Numbered from the stretch's first letter, positions 13,151-19,535 are shown. The stretch: 20,645 nucleotides of DNA from Candidatus Collierbacteria bacterium GW2011_GWB1_44_6 (GCA_000998025.1 LCJG01000005.1:1-20645); one strand, 5' to 3'. Numbers and translations are program-made. The notes: generated by a model from the letters alone, not told the origin.

Positions 13151-13252
13151 GTGGGATTCGAACTGGCTCGACAGTTTTGTATCAAACCTGTCGAGCCAGG
13201 TCCCGAGGAACACGAAGTGTTACCGAGGGCGAATCTCTATCCCCCACAGCCT
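13151..13252 (+). repeat. Structured repeat unit B
   Basis: The outer stem GTGG+GATTCG (13151-13160) / CGAATC (13230-13235) and CCAC (13244-13247) encloses two hairpins like those of unit A. The first is a 12-bp stem (13163-13174 / 13088+100 = 13188-13199) with the same T-C mismatch (13175, 13187), TTTG/CAAA and a TAT loop. The second has CCC, GA, GG, AACAC, loop GAA, GTGTT, a bulged A (13222), CC, GA, GGG. Most paired positions differ from unit A in a compensated way. The 3' end resembles the tRNA tail with an inserted TCTAT. Confidence 0.72.
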
Positions 13253-13270
13253 GTATTGAACCTATAGTAG

Positions 13271-13298
13271 TTGATTTTTAGTTGTTTTGTGCTAAAAT
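13271..13298 (+). promoter_or_regulatory. Promoter of the 267-aa gene
   Basis: TTGATT (13271-13276), 16 bp, and TAAAAT (13293-13298), the latter preceded by TGC to make the extended -10 TGCTAAAAT (13290-13298). The leader is about 38 nt and carries a strong SD. Confidence 0.7.
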
Positions 13299-13342
13299 AG
13301 CCAATCTTACCCATCTAATTTCCACAGTCGAAGGAGGCTGCT

Positions 13343-14146
13343 TTGAAAATTCACATTGTTACCTCACAGAACCTACTGACGGGGCTTGATATTGCTCGTA
13401 TTTTGGGTGCTGATATCGCCTTGGTTGAAAAGTCAGATGATAAAACTGCCGCCTACATTCTGACCAAGGTAGGTGATGACATGATGGCACAGACAGTACT
13501 TCGAAAACACAACTCTGTTGATGCCAAGTGTGATTTCTATCTAATCCTTTTCGATCTTAGAGACGCAAAGGCATTTCTTGAATCGAAGTTTGCCATCGAG
13601 TACTTGCTCGGAGAGGATGAGCTCGAAGATGCAATCTCGCTGACCGTGCGCAAAATTCTTGCTTCAGCCATTGCGTCTTATGACTTAGAATGGCTTGGGC
13701 GGTGGACCAATGCCGCTTCTGAGGCCAGTGGTATCGACTTGATCAGTTTAGACCTGATTTTTTCCGAGAAAATTCGGTCGATGCGCGAAGCTTCTGTCAT
13801 AACCTCAAATCCGTCGGAAGTTCGGGAAATGGCGGAAGAGATTGTATTGAACCGTCCAAAAGCTGATTGGGGCAAACTGGCTTCGCTGAAAGGAAAAGAA
13901 ATTGTGGTTCAAAAGCCACTATATATGCTTACCCAGTCAGCCATTGTTGCTCTGCAAGAAAGCATTGATGATGTCCATCGTTTTACTTGTCAAAAATGTG
14001 GGCGCCCTGCAACAGTCACCGATTCTGGTTTGGGAGCTGGCTGGAAGACAAAACGATTTATTTCATTTACCAGCAGTTGTGACCACCAGAACAGGTTCAA
14101 TGTCGCTGAATTTATTCGCAGATACGACAACACTGCTTTCCGCTAA
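13343..14146 (+). CDS. Hypothetical protein with C-terminal zinc-ribbon-like cysteines, 267 aa
   Basis: I do not recognise the family. The start is a TTG at 13343, supported by AAGGAGG at 13331-13337, 5 nt upstream. The N-terminal part (KIHIVTSQNLLTGLDIARIL) looks alpha/beta and the middle is helical. Near the C terminus CQKCGR (Cys 216 and 219) and CDH (Cys 246, His 248) could bind one zinc. There is no membrane segment. The gene has its own promoter and an intrinsic terminator and lies directly after the structured repeat units, so it may be cargo of that region, but that is only a guess from position. Confidence 0.78.
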   Translation: MKIHIVTSQNLLTGLDIARILGADIALVEKSDDKTAAYILTKVGDDMMAQTVLRKHNSVDAKCDFYLILFDLRDAKAFLESKFAIEYLLGEDELEDAISLTVRKILASAIASYDLEWLGRWTNAASEASGIDLISLDLIFSEKIRSMREASVITSNPSEVREMAEEIVLNRPKADWGKLASLKGKEIVVQKPLYMLTQSAIVALQESIDDVHRFTCQKCGRPATVTDSGLGAGWKTKRFISFTSSCDHQNRFNVAEFIRRYDNTAFR

Positions 14147-14165
14147 GCTCGATCATTGATTACTG

Positions 14166-14195
14166 AGCCGACCTAATTACTGGTCGGCTTTTTTG
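14166..14195 (+). terminator. Intrinsic terminator after the 267-aa gene
   Basis: AGCCGACC (14166-14173) and GGTCGGCT (14182-14189) form an 8-bp stem followed by TTTTTTG. Confidence 0.9.
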
Positions 14196-14216
14196 TTGCC
14201 GGTTCGGGAACTTTGA

Positions 14217-14222
14217 TAGAAT
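14217..14222 (+). promoter_or_regulatory. Extended -10 box of the HExxH protein gene
   Basis: TGATAGAAT is an extended -10 (TGN + TAGAAT, hexamer at 14217-14222) that ends 6 nt before the ATG at 14229, with no SD, predicting a leaderless mRNA. Confidence 0.55.
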
Positions 14223-14228
14223 TCGGGC

Positions 14229-14987
14229 ATGAGTCCAGAACCAGAGCTCCATAAACCTAGATTGCTTGAAACGGTGGAGGGAAATGTGAGTATCAAAATG
14301 AAGCTTTTCAGCCCGGATACACAATGGATAAAACAAAAAATTTCCGAGACGGGCTGCCCTATATTCTCTATTTTTTTACCCGGCCATGAAGTGGTGAGTG
14401 AGCTTATTATTCTCAACAAAGGTAATGGGATGGAACTGGACTTGGTCAAGTATTTAAGCGATGAAATAGATCTGATTAGGTATAACGAGGATAATCCTGA
14501 CCTTTATGAAGACTTTATCCGTGAAACGGGGGTGGAGGGCAGTGAAGAGAGCCGGATTTGGATGAATCACTTCCTAAACCAGGACACAAGTATGCCAAAA
14601 GCCAGGTCCATTCAAATTGGCAGGATACCTACGATTAGCAGTCTGGTATCTGCCTTGCATGAGATGAATCACGTTAAACTCGAACATGTAATTAATCATG
14701 ATATTTCCTGTTTCGAGGGAGTAATGCAAATATTCTTCGACGAAAATGAGGCCAGCAATCAGGCAATGGAGGATTTTGTGGAAATAGTGTCACTCCTCGG
14801 ACTCGAAAGTGATTGCCTTCACCGTGCCAAACGGACCCTGGATGCTTTTTTCTACACCTACATTGTAAGTTACGAGTCTATTTTTGGTGAAGGAAGGTTT
14901 GATAAAGTGAGGGTGCTGGACCTGACGGAAGAAGATAAGAAGGTGATTAGGGAGATGGTCGACTGGATAAGCAAAAAATATACTTAG
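14229..14987 (+). CDS. Putative zinc metallopeptidase-like protein (HEMNH motif), 252 aa
   Basis: The protein contains LHEMNHVKLEH, an HExxH zinc motif (H144, E145, H148), and about 25 residues further on DENEASNQAMEDF, in which E174 could be the third ligand. That layout (HExxH, then E-A-x-N-x-A) recalls ImmA/IrrE-like gluzincins, but the rest of the sequence is not one I recognise, so peptidase activity is inferred. No signal peptide or membrane segment is seen. The ATG at 14229 is supported by the extended -10 ending 6 nt upstream. The gene lies between a terminator and the LysM gene promoter, so it is probably monocistronic. Confidence 0.72.
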   Translation: MSPEPELHKPRLLETVEGNVSIKMKLFSPDTQWIKQKISETGCPIFSIFLPGHEVVSELIILNKGNGMELDLVKYLSDEIDLIRYNEDNPDLYEDFIRETGVEGSEESRIWMNHFLNQDTSMPKARSIQIGRIPTISSLVSALHEMNHVKLEHVINHDISCFEGVMQIFFDENEASNQAMEDFVEIVSLLGLESDCLHRAKRTLDAFFYTYIVSYESIFGEGRFDKVRVLDLTEEDKKVIREMVDWISKKYT

Positions 14988-14994
14988 GATGGAC

Positions 14995-15022
14995 TTGACA
15001 TTGATAAAAGATTATATAAGAT
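14995..15022 (+). promoter_or_regulatory. Promoter of the LysM protein gene
   Basis: A perfect TTGACA (14995-15000), 16 bp, and TAAGAT (15017-15022). The -10 ends 6 nt before the ATG at 15029 and no SD is present, so the mRNA should be leaderless. Confidence 0.7.
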
Positions 15023-15028
15023 TGAATT

Positions 15029-15694
15029 ATGAAAAAAGGACAGAGTTCCGCTAAAGGAATTAAAAATATCCTAAAATTTTTTAAAATGAACGAAAACACC
15101 ATCAGTACCCTGATGGGTGGTGTGGTTATTGTGGTTATAGCTGGGTTGATCTTTAATTATTTTAGGACTGCAAATCTTAAGACTTGGCAAGGAATACTCC
15201 TAAACGAACAAGAGGCGGCGACGACCGACAAAAAGGATGAGGTAACGGATGACAAACTTATTGCTACCTATAAAGTCGTTAAAGGGGATGATCTGTGGCA
15301 CATCGCAGAAAAATACTACAAGTCTGGTTACAATTATGTGGATATCATGAGCGAAAATAAAATTACCGGTAAAGGGGTTATCACGGCAGGGATGGATCTG
15401 CGTATTCCCAAAGTCGAAGCTAAAAAAGTAACTGTTGTAGAGGAACCAAAGAAAGAAATCGCAATTTCCGATAAGGGTGACGTGGTCAAACAGCAGGTGA
15501 AGGCAGAAGATAAAGCGATTGAGACGGGAGAGTATACGACTCAAAAAGGAGATTCTTACTGGAAAATCGCTGTTCGAGCTTATGGAGACGGCTACAAATG
15601 GACCAAAATCTACTGGGCAAATAGGTATACTTTTTCAAACCCAGACATGATTTTTGCCGGTGCCAAGATTACTGTCCCCGCTTTGGAGAAGTAA
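15029..15694 (+). CDS. Membrane-anchored protein with two LysM domains
   Basis: LysM domains bind N-acetylglucosamine in peptidoglycan. The 221-aa product has a short basic N terminus, one membrane segment (about 27-45, GGVVIVVIAGLIFNYF), a Lys/Glu-rich linker, LysM 1 (about 79-128, TYKVVKGDDLWHIAEKYY to LRIPKV) and LysM 2 (about 168-217, EYTTQKGDSYWKIAVRAY to ITVPAL). It is therefore a cell-surface protein held in the membrane with its LysM part outside; it has no catalytic domain, so it is probably structural or a recruiter of wall enzymes. The start is supported by the promoter spacing. tRNA-Thr and tgt follow on the same strand with no clear terminator between. Confidence 0.9.
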   Translation: MKKGQSSAKGIKNILKFFKMNENTISTLMGGVVIVVIAGLIFNYFRTANLKTWQGILLNEQEAATTDKKDEVTDDKLIATYKVVKGDDLWHIAEKYYKSGYNYVDIMSENKITGKGVITAGMDLRIPKVEAKKVTVVEEPKKEIAISDKGDVVKQQVKAEDKAIETGEYTTQKGDSYWKIAVRAYGDGYKWTKIYWANRYTFSNPDMIFAGAKITVPALEK

Positions 15695-15737
15695 GTAAAG
15701 CCCAATCGATGCTATTTCGGGTAAAATAGAGGAGCTT

Positions 15738-15813
15738 GCCGAAGTAGCTCAGCTGGTAGAGCGACGGTATCGTAAACCGTAGGTAGTGGGTTCGAGTCCC
15801 ACCTTCGGCTCCA
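15738..15813 (+). tRNA. tRNA-Thr (anticodon CGT), CCA encoded
   Basis: Cloverleaf: acceptor GCCGAAG/CTTCGGC, D stem GCTC/GAGC, anticodon stem ACGGT/ACCGT with loop ATCGTAA (anticodon CGT at 15771-15773), variable loop AGGTA, T arm GTGGG-TTCGAGT-CCCAC, discriminator T at 15810, then an encoded CCA at 15811-15813. The last A of CCA is also the A of the tgt ATG. A -10-like TAAAAT lies at 15722-15727. Confidence 0.96.
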
Positions 15814-16946
15814 TGTCTTTCAAATTCACAAAGAACTCCGACGGAACTGGGGTAATAAGCACGGATCACGGTGAGGTAAACACACCGGTATTTATGCCTG
15901 TGGGAACTGCGGCTACCGTGAAGTCACTGGATGGTCAAGATATCCGCGGAACTAAGGCGGAGATCGTTTTGGGAAATACTTACCATTTGTTTCTGCGTCC
16001 AGGCGAAAAGGTGGTCTCCGAGATGGGTGGAATTCAGAGATTCATGAACTGGAATAGCCCCATGCTCACAGACAGCGGTGGTTTCCAAGTTTTTTCGTTA
16101 GGACTCGGAGCCAAAGGTGACGCTTTGTCGAAGATAGATGAGGAAGGGGTAACTTTTAAGTCTCATCTGGATGGGAAATTGCATAGATTTACTCCGGAAA
16201 AATCGATGGATATTCAAAAAGATTTGGGGGCAGACATCATCATGGCTTTTGATGAGTGTACTCCCGATAAGATAGAGAGGAAATACGTCAGACAGGCCCT
16301 AGACAGGACGCATCGTTGGGCTGAGAGATGCATTCGAAGATGGCAAGAAAATGACAAGAAAAGTGCTCAAGGAACCTCACAGGCATTGTTTGGAATAATA
16401 CAAGGAAGTACAGACAAAGAGATGAGAGAAGAAGCCGCTTCTTTTATCGCTGGTATGCCTTTTGATGGGATTGCCATAGGAGGAGAAACAATTGGGTATA
16501 ACATGGAAGCCACTCAAGAAGTGATTGGTTGGATTAAGCATCTATTGCCAAAAGAGAAGCCGATTTATACCATGGGCTTGGGAAGGGATCCCCAAAATAT
16601 TGTAGATATTATCAAATGCGGTATCGACATGTTTGACTGCGTCGCACCTACCAGGCTTGCGCGGAATGGTGCACTTTATTATGGGGAGATACGGGGAGAA
16701 AAATTTGAAAGCGAATTTTCTAAAGGTAGATTAAATATTAGCAATTCGCAATTTGTAAACGATAAATCGACGATTATGGAGGGTTGTGATTGCTACACAT
16801 GCCTTTCTGGATACACACGCGGTTACTTGAGGCATTTGTACATGGCCAAGGAACTTTCCTACTATCGTTTGGCCTCCATTCACAATGTCCGCTTCATGGT
16901 GCGACTAACTGAACAGATGAGGGAGAGGATGAAAATGATTAAATAA
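15813..16946 (+). CDS. tgt: Queuine/preQ1 tRNA-guanine transglycosylase
   Basis: Tgt swaps G34 of tRNA-Asp, -Asn, -His and -Tyr for preQ1, the first tRNA-level step of queuosine synthesis. The 377-aa product has TPVFMPVGT (24-32), DSGGFQ with catalytic D87, FDCVAPTRLARNG with nucleophile D275, and the zinc site C325, C327, C330 and H357. The preQ1-pocket loop reads GGETIGYN (223-230), where characterised bacterial enzymes have GGLAVGE. The ATG at 15813 gives the normal N terminus; an in-frame GTG at 15786 lies inside tRNA-Thr and is rejected. No SD is possible, as the upstream sequence is the tRNA acceptor stem. The 3' end overlaps the convergent queA by 8 bp. Confidence 0.95.
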   Translation: MSFKFTKNSDGTGVISTDHGEVNTPVFMPVGTAATVKSLDGQDIRGTKAEIVLGNTYHLFLRPGEKVVSEMGGIQRFMNWNSPMLTDSGGFQVFSLGLGAKGDALSKIDEEGVTFKSHLDGKLHRFTPEKSMDIQKDLGADIIMAFDECTPDKIERKYVRQALDRTHRWAERCIRRWQENDKKSAQGTSQALFGIIQGSTDKEMREEAASFIAGMPFDGIAIGGETIGYNMEATQEVIGWIKHLLPKEKPIYTMGLGRDPQNIVDIIKCGIDMFDCVAPTRLARNGALYYGEIRGEKFESEFSKGRLNISNSQFVNDKSTIMEGCDCYTCLSGYTRGYLRHLYMAKELSYYRLASIHNVRFMVRLTEQMRERMKMIK

Positions 16947-18000
16947 TCATCATGGCGTCGCCGAAACTGAAGAACTTATATTTGTTTTTTATCGCCGCTT
17001 CGTAAGCTTTACCGATCAGACTGCTATGGAAATTTTCAAAATGAGTAGGGGAGTTCGGAGCACTAACCAGGGCACTGACGAGCATTAATAAACTCGTTTC
17101 CGGCAAGTGGAAGTTGGTGATCAGGCCATCCACAAATTTAAATTTGTAGCCCAGTTGAATAAAAATACTGGTCTCCCCTTCTCCGGCAGAAAGCAAACCG
17201 TTGTCGTCCGAAAGTGTTTCCAAAACACGGCAGGTGGTGGTGCCAACAGCAATAATTTTTTTACCTGCTCTTTTGGCTTGATTTAACCTTTGGGCGGTTT
17301 CTTCGGGTAATATGTAGGATTCCGCGTGTAAGGTTTTGGAAGCAACTTGTATCTCAGTGACAGGCTTAAAAGTACCCAGACCGACATGAAGTGTAACTTT
17401 TTCAATCTGAATTCCTTTCTTGTGGAGCTGGTCTAAAAGCTCAGGAGTGAAGTGTAGACCGGCAGTGGGGGCGGCAGCACTCCCCTTTTCTCTTGCGTAT
17501 ACTGTCTGATATTTTTCCCGGAGAATTTTCTCGTCCACATCAGAATGGATATACGGAGGCAGTGGTGTTTTTCCCTGCTTATCAATTTCGGCAAACAAGG
17601 CTGGTCCTGATGAGCTAAATTGAATTTGAATTAATCCCTCGTCGCTCTTTTGTTGGACAACGCCATAAAAATCTTGAGCAAAAACAATTTTTTGATCAAG
17701 ATTAACCTTCCCTTTGACAATGGCTTCATAAGAGTCAGAAGAAAGTTGTTTTAACAGTAGGACTTCTATCTTTCCGCCGGAAGGCTTGGCACCAAAAAGT
17801 CTGGCCGGGAAAACTTTGGTGTCGTTTATGACCAAGACGCAGTTTTTATCCAGAATATCGGTGAGGTCACGGAAGATATGATGCTTAAGATTTTGATTTT
17901 TTCGGTCAACAACCAGCAGTTTACAGGAATCGCGCGGTTCGATGGCTTCCTGGCCTATCAATTCAGGCGGAAGATCAAAATGGTAATCTGACAAGTTCAT
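16939..18000 (-). CDS. queA: tRNA preQ1(34) S-adenosylmethionine ribosyltransferase-isomerase
   Basis: QueA transfers and rearranges the ribosyl part of S-adenosylmethionine onto preQ1-modified tRNA to give epoxyqueuosine. The protein (about 353 aa) carries NLSDYHFDLPPELIGQEAIEPRD, NDTKVFPARLFG, GGKIEVLLL, AAPTAGLHFTPELL, HVGLGTFKPV and the C-terminal FFSFGDAMMI, all typical of QueA. I prefer the ATG at 18000 to the one at 18006, because the extended -10 TGAGATAAT (18015-18007, minus strand) ends exactly 6 nt before it and would be only 0 nt from the other. Together with tgt it makes the late queuosine pathway; the preQ1 supply genes (queC, D, E, F) are not here. Confidence 0.95.
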   Translation of the reverse strand: MNLSDYHFDLPPELIGQEAIEPRDSCKLLVVDRKNQNLKHHIFRDLTDILDKNCVLVINDTKVFPARLFGAKPSGGKIEVLLLKQLSSDSYEAIVKGKVNLDQKIVFAQDFYGVVQQKSDEGLIQIQFSSSGPALFAEIDKQGKTPLPPYIHSDVDEKILREKYQTVYAREKGSAAAPTAGLHFTPELLDQLHKKGIQIEKVTLHVGLGTFKPVTEIQVASKTLHAESYILPEETAQRLNQAKRAGKKIIAVGTTTCRVLETLSDDNGLLSAGEGETSIFIQLGYKFKFVDGLITNFHLPETSLLMLVSALVSAPNSPTHFENFHSSLIGKAYEAAIKNKYKFFSFGDAMMII

Positions 18001-18006
18001 GCTCAT

Positions 18007-18015
18007 ATTATCTCA
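18007..18015 (-). promoter_or_regulatory. Extended -10 promoter of queA
   Basis: The minus strand reads TGAGATAAT, with the hexamer GATAAT at 18012-18007. It is 6 nt from the ATG at 18000. The divergent gene has its own -10 (TAAAAT, 18028-18033), so two promoters share a 38-bp gap. Confidence 0.5.
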
Positions 18016-18038
18016 GAGAGTGCGTAGTAAAATGGGGC

Positions 18039-18455
18039 ATGATTGACTTAAAACAAAAAATCAATACTGACTTGAAGGCAATCGAGAAACGGATCCGGGA
18101 GACAGCGACGGAAAGAGATGAAAGCGCCACCCCCATGGAGTCTGCCCACGACCAGACCCGCCAAATTGCAAACCAACTTTACAACTCCTTGCTCGATGAA
18201 AGAAAAAAACTTCGGGATCTTAACGCCGGTCTGGAAAAATATAACCAAATATTTTCGGTACAAAATCTTTCCGAGGAAACGGTGAAAAAATATTTTATTG
18301 TCCCAAACGGTTTGGGGGGCGCCATGGTGGATGATGTGATACTACTTAGTGAGAAAACGCCGTTGGCTAAAATGCTGGGAGGTGCGCCAAGAGGTAAAGT
18401 TTTTGAACTAAACGGACAAAAATTCAGAATCGAAAAAATCGAAGAAAATGTTTGA
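18039..18455 (+). CDS. GreA/GreB-like protein (probable transcription-factor-like), 138 aa
   Basis: The N-terminal half (about 1-70) is a charged helical hairpin (DLKAIEKRIRETATERDE, LYNSLLDERKKLRDLN) and the C-terminal part (about 95-138) ends TPLAKMLGGAPRGKVFELNG then FRIEKI, which resembles the FKBP-like C-terminal domain of Gre transcript-cleavage factors (SPLGKALLGKKVGDEV). So it may bind RNA polymerase through the secondary channel. The match is from motif memory and the acidic tip is not clearly conserved, so cleavage activity is uncertain. TAAAAT (18028-18033) ends 5 nt before the ATG, with no SD. It is divergent from queA and followed 13 bp later by a coiled-coil gene. Confidence 0.6.
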   Translation: MIDLKQKINTDLKAIEKRIRETATERDESATPMESAHDQTRQIANQLYNSLLDERKKLRDLNAGLEKYNQIFSVQNLSEETVKKYFIVPNGLGGAMVDDVILLSEKTPLAKMLGGAPRGKVFELNGQKFRIEKIEENV

Positions 18456-18468
18456 TGTATGATGAAGT

Positions 18469-18849
18469 ATGGCCCTAAATGACAAAGACTTCGTCAAACT
18501 AGAAAATATTTTAGACGAAAGAGATGAGAAGATGCTTGGGAAAATGGAGGGAATGATCGAGAGCAATAACGAGAAGATGTTGGGAAAGATTACGACCCTC
18601 ATGGACGAGAGACTTCTTAAATTTCACGAGGAGGTTACAGAACCAATGGTCAACAATATAGTTGAAGGAATCCACGATGAGATGAAAGCCATGGAAAATA
18701 GATTAGATGTGAGAATGGATAATTTTGAAAATAACCAATATAGAATTGAGAAAAAATTGGACACCGTTACGGATAACCACTCAGAAAAAATCGGCGAATA
18801 CGAAAAAAGGATTTTGCACCTCGAGAAACGGGTTAGTGTTTCTCTTTGA
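18469..18849 (+). CDS. Coiled-coil protein of unknown function, 126 aa
   Basis: Nearly the whole protein is charged heptad-like helix (KLENILDERDEKMLGKMEGM, NEKMLGKITTLMDERLLKF, MKAMENRLDVRMDNFENN, YEKRILHLEKRV). Two near-repeats, EKMLGKMEG and EKMLGKITT, lie about 16 residues apart. No membrane segment or catalytic motif is present. Such proteins are common and unassigned in CPR genomes. The ATG at 18469 follows TATGAT (18458-18463) by 5 nt and has no SD. The 3' end overlaps the convergent nuclease-like fragment by 17 bp. Confidence 0.72.
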   Translation: MALNDKDFVKLENILDERDEKMLGKMEGMIESNNEKMLGKITTLMDERLLKFHEEVTEPMVNNIVEGIHDEMKAMENRLDVRMDNFENNQYRIEKKLDTVTDNHSEKIGEYEKRILHLEKRVSVSL

Positions 18850-19107
18850 GGGACTTGACTATTTGGACGGACATTTGTTTGTAAGCACAGTATTCGCATT
18901 CGTGGGCGGGAGATGGAATACTATCCGAGTTAAGAAGTTCCCGGATTTCTAAGAGCGTTAGGTCGACCCAGTCGGAGTTGCCTTCGTAGGGTAGGATGGA
19001 CATTTCAAACTCCAAGCGACCATCGAATTTTGGTAAATTTTTCATGGCGTTGGCGTAAACAAAGTAGCCCATACGTGAAACTGGGAAGCCAAGTTTGCGG
19101 AAGACCG
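18833..19107 (-). pseudogene. C-terminal fragment of a PD-(D/E)XK-nuclease-like protein (5' part missing)
   Basis: About 90 residues look genuine: FRKLGFPVSRMGYFVYANA, FDGRLEFEMSILPYEG, a helical stretch and HECEYCAYK. From memory this matches the C-terminal half of a RecB/Cas4-like nuclease family found in CPR genomes; the paired Cys fit that type. Upstream of about 19107 on the minus strand the reading frame stays open but turns into nonsense antisense to mltG, so the N-terminal two-thirds, with the catalytic PD-(D/E)XK residues, is missing. The cause is either a rearrangement or an assembly join. Its 3' end overlaps the coiled-coil gene. Confidence 0.55.
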
Positions 19108-19453
19108 ATCCATTGTTGCAAGCGTGGTTGCAAACAGACTGAAAAATAATATGAAGCTTGATATAGACGCAACAGTTCAATATATGCTGGGTTATCAACC
19201 TCAAGAGAAAAGCTGGTGGAAAAGAACTTTGACAAAAGAAGATTTGCAAATAAAGTCTCTTTATAATACATATATTAATATTGGCCTTCCGCCTGCTCCA
19301 ATAGGCAACCCGGGAATTGCAGCCATTCAAGCCGCGCTCAACCCTGCCGAAACTGATTATTTATATTATGTTTCAGATAGCGAGGGACATCTGCATTTTG
19401 CCAGGAGTTTGCCGGAGCATCAGGAAAATATCAACAAGTTTGTTAGCTATTGA
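19079..19453 (+). pseudogene. mltG: C-terminal fragment of endolytic murein transglycosylase MltG (5' part missing)
   Basis: MltG cuts nascent glycan strands and sets their length. From 19085 the frame reads EAKFAEDRSIVASVVANRLK, then LDIDATVQYMLGY, LYNTYINIGLPPAPIGNPG and ALNPAETDYLYYVSDSEG, HLHFARSLPEHQ, which is the conserved C-terminal YceG/MltG block. An in-frame TGA at 19076-19078 closes the frame just upstream, so most of the protein (membrane anchor, LysM-like part and the first half of the catalytic domain) is absent. A GTG at 19124 is an in-frame start but lies inside the conserved domain. It meets the nuclease fragment head-on. The stop overlaps the -35 box of the rpoB promoter. 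Confidence 0.8.
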
Positions 19454-19478
19454 CAAAGAAATGATCTTGTGATATAAA
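19450..19478 (+). promoter_or_regulatory. Strong promoter of rpoB
   Basis: TTGACA (19450-19455), 17 bp, and TATAAA (19473-19478) preceded by TGA (an extended -10). The -35 overlaps the mltG stop codon. The predicted start near 19485 gives a leader of about 72 nt. Confidence 0.8.
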
Positions 19479-19502
19479 AGATGACAGTTTTGGTTTCAAG
19501 TT

Positions 19503-19535
19503 AAAAAGGCGTGCTTTGTGAGCACGCTACTTTTT
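19503..19535 (+). terminator. Terminator-like hairpin in the rpoB leader (possible attenuator)
   Basis: GCGTGCT (19509-19515), a 5-nt loop and AGCACGC (19521-19527) form the core, flanked by AAAAAG and CTTTTT and followed by CTTGTTG. It lies downstream of the rpoB promoter and upstream of the rpoB start, so it could end mltG transcripts and also attenuate rpoB. Confidence 0.75.

Noticed and set aside
12962..13252. The hairpins after tRNA-Asp as plain terminators only, or as a CRISPR array
   Set aside because: Plain terminators do not explain the shared three-part architecture and compensatory changes. There are no repeated identical spacer-separated units, so it is not CRISPR.
13005..13252. 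Integron attC sites
   Set aside because: The units fold like attC, but the core R'' and R' consensus (RYYYAAC/GTTRRRY) is not at the ends and no cassette ORF lies between them, so I do not call them attC.
12906..13281. Open reading frames on both strands across tRNA-Asp and the repeat units (about 80 aa minus, 99 aa plus)
   Set aside because: They run through the tRNA and through stem arms; the peptides (such as GGIRTPDLL) are the kind produced by reading antisense through a tRNA T arm. No SD or promoter supports them.
15786..15812. Upstream GTG start for tgt
   Set aside because: It would be encoded by the T arm and acceptor stem of tRNA-Thr; the family N terminus starts at MSFKFT (15813).
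18001..18038. preQ1 riboswitch for queA or tgt
   Set aside because: queA has only 38 bp upstream and a -10 box at 6 nt; tgt is directly preceded by tRNA-Thr. Neither has room for an aptamer.
19079..19453. MltG fragment as a complete small gene starting at GTG 19124
   Set aside because: The start would fall inside the conserved catalytic block, and the conserved frame continues upstream to 19085; there is no SD or promoter at 19124.
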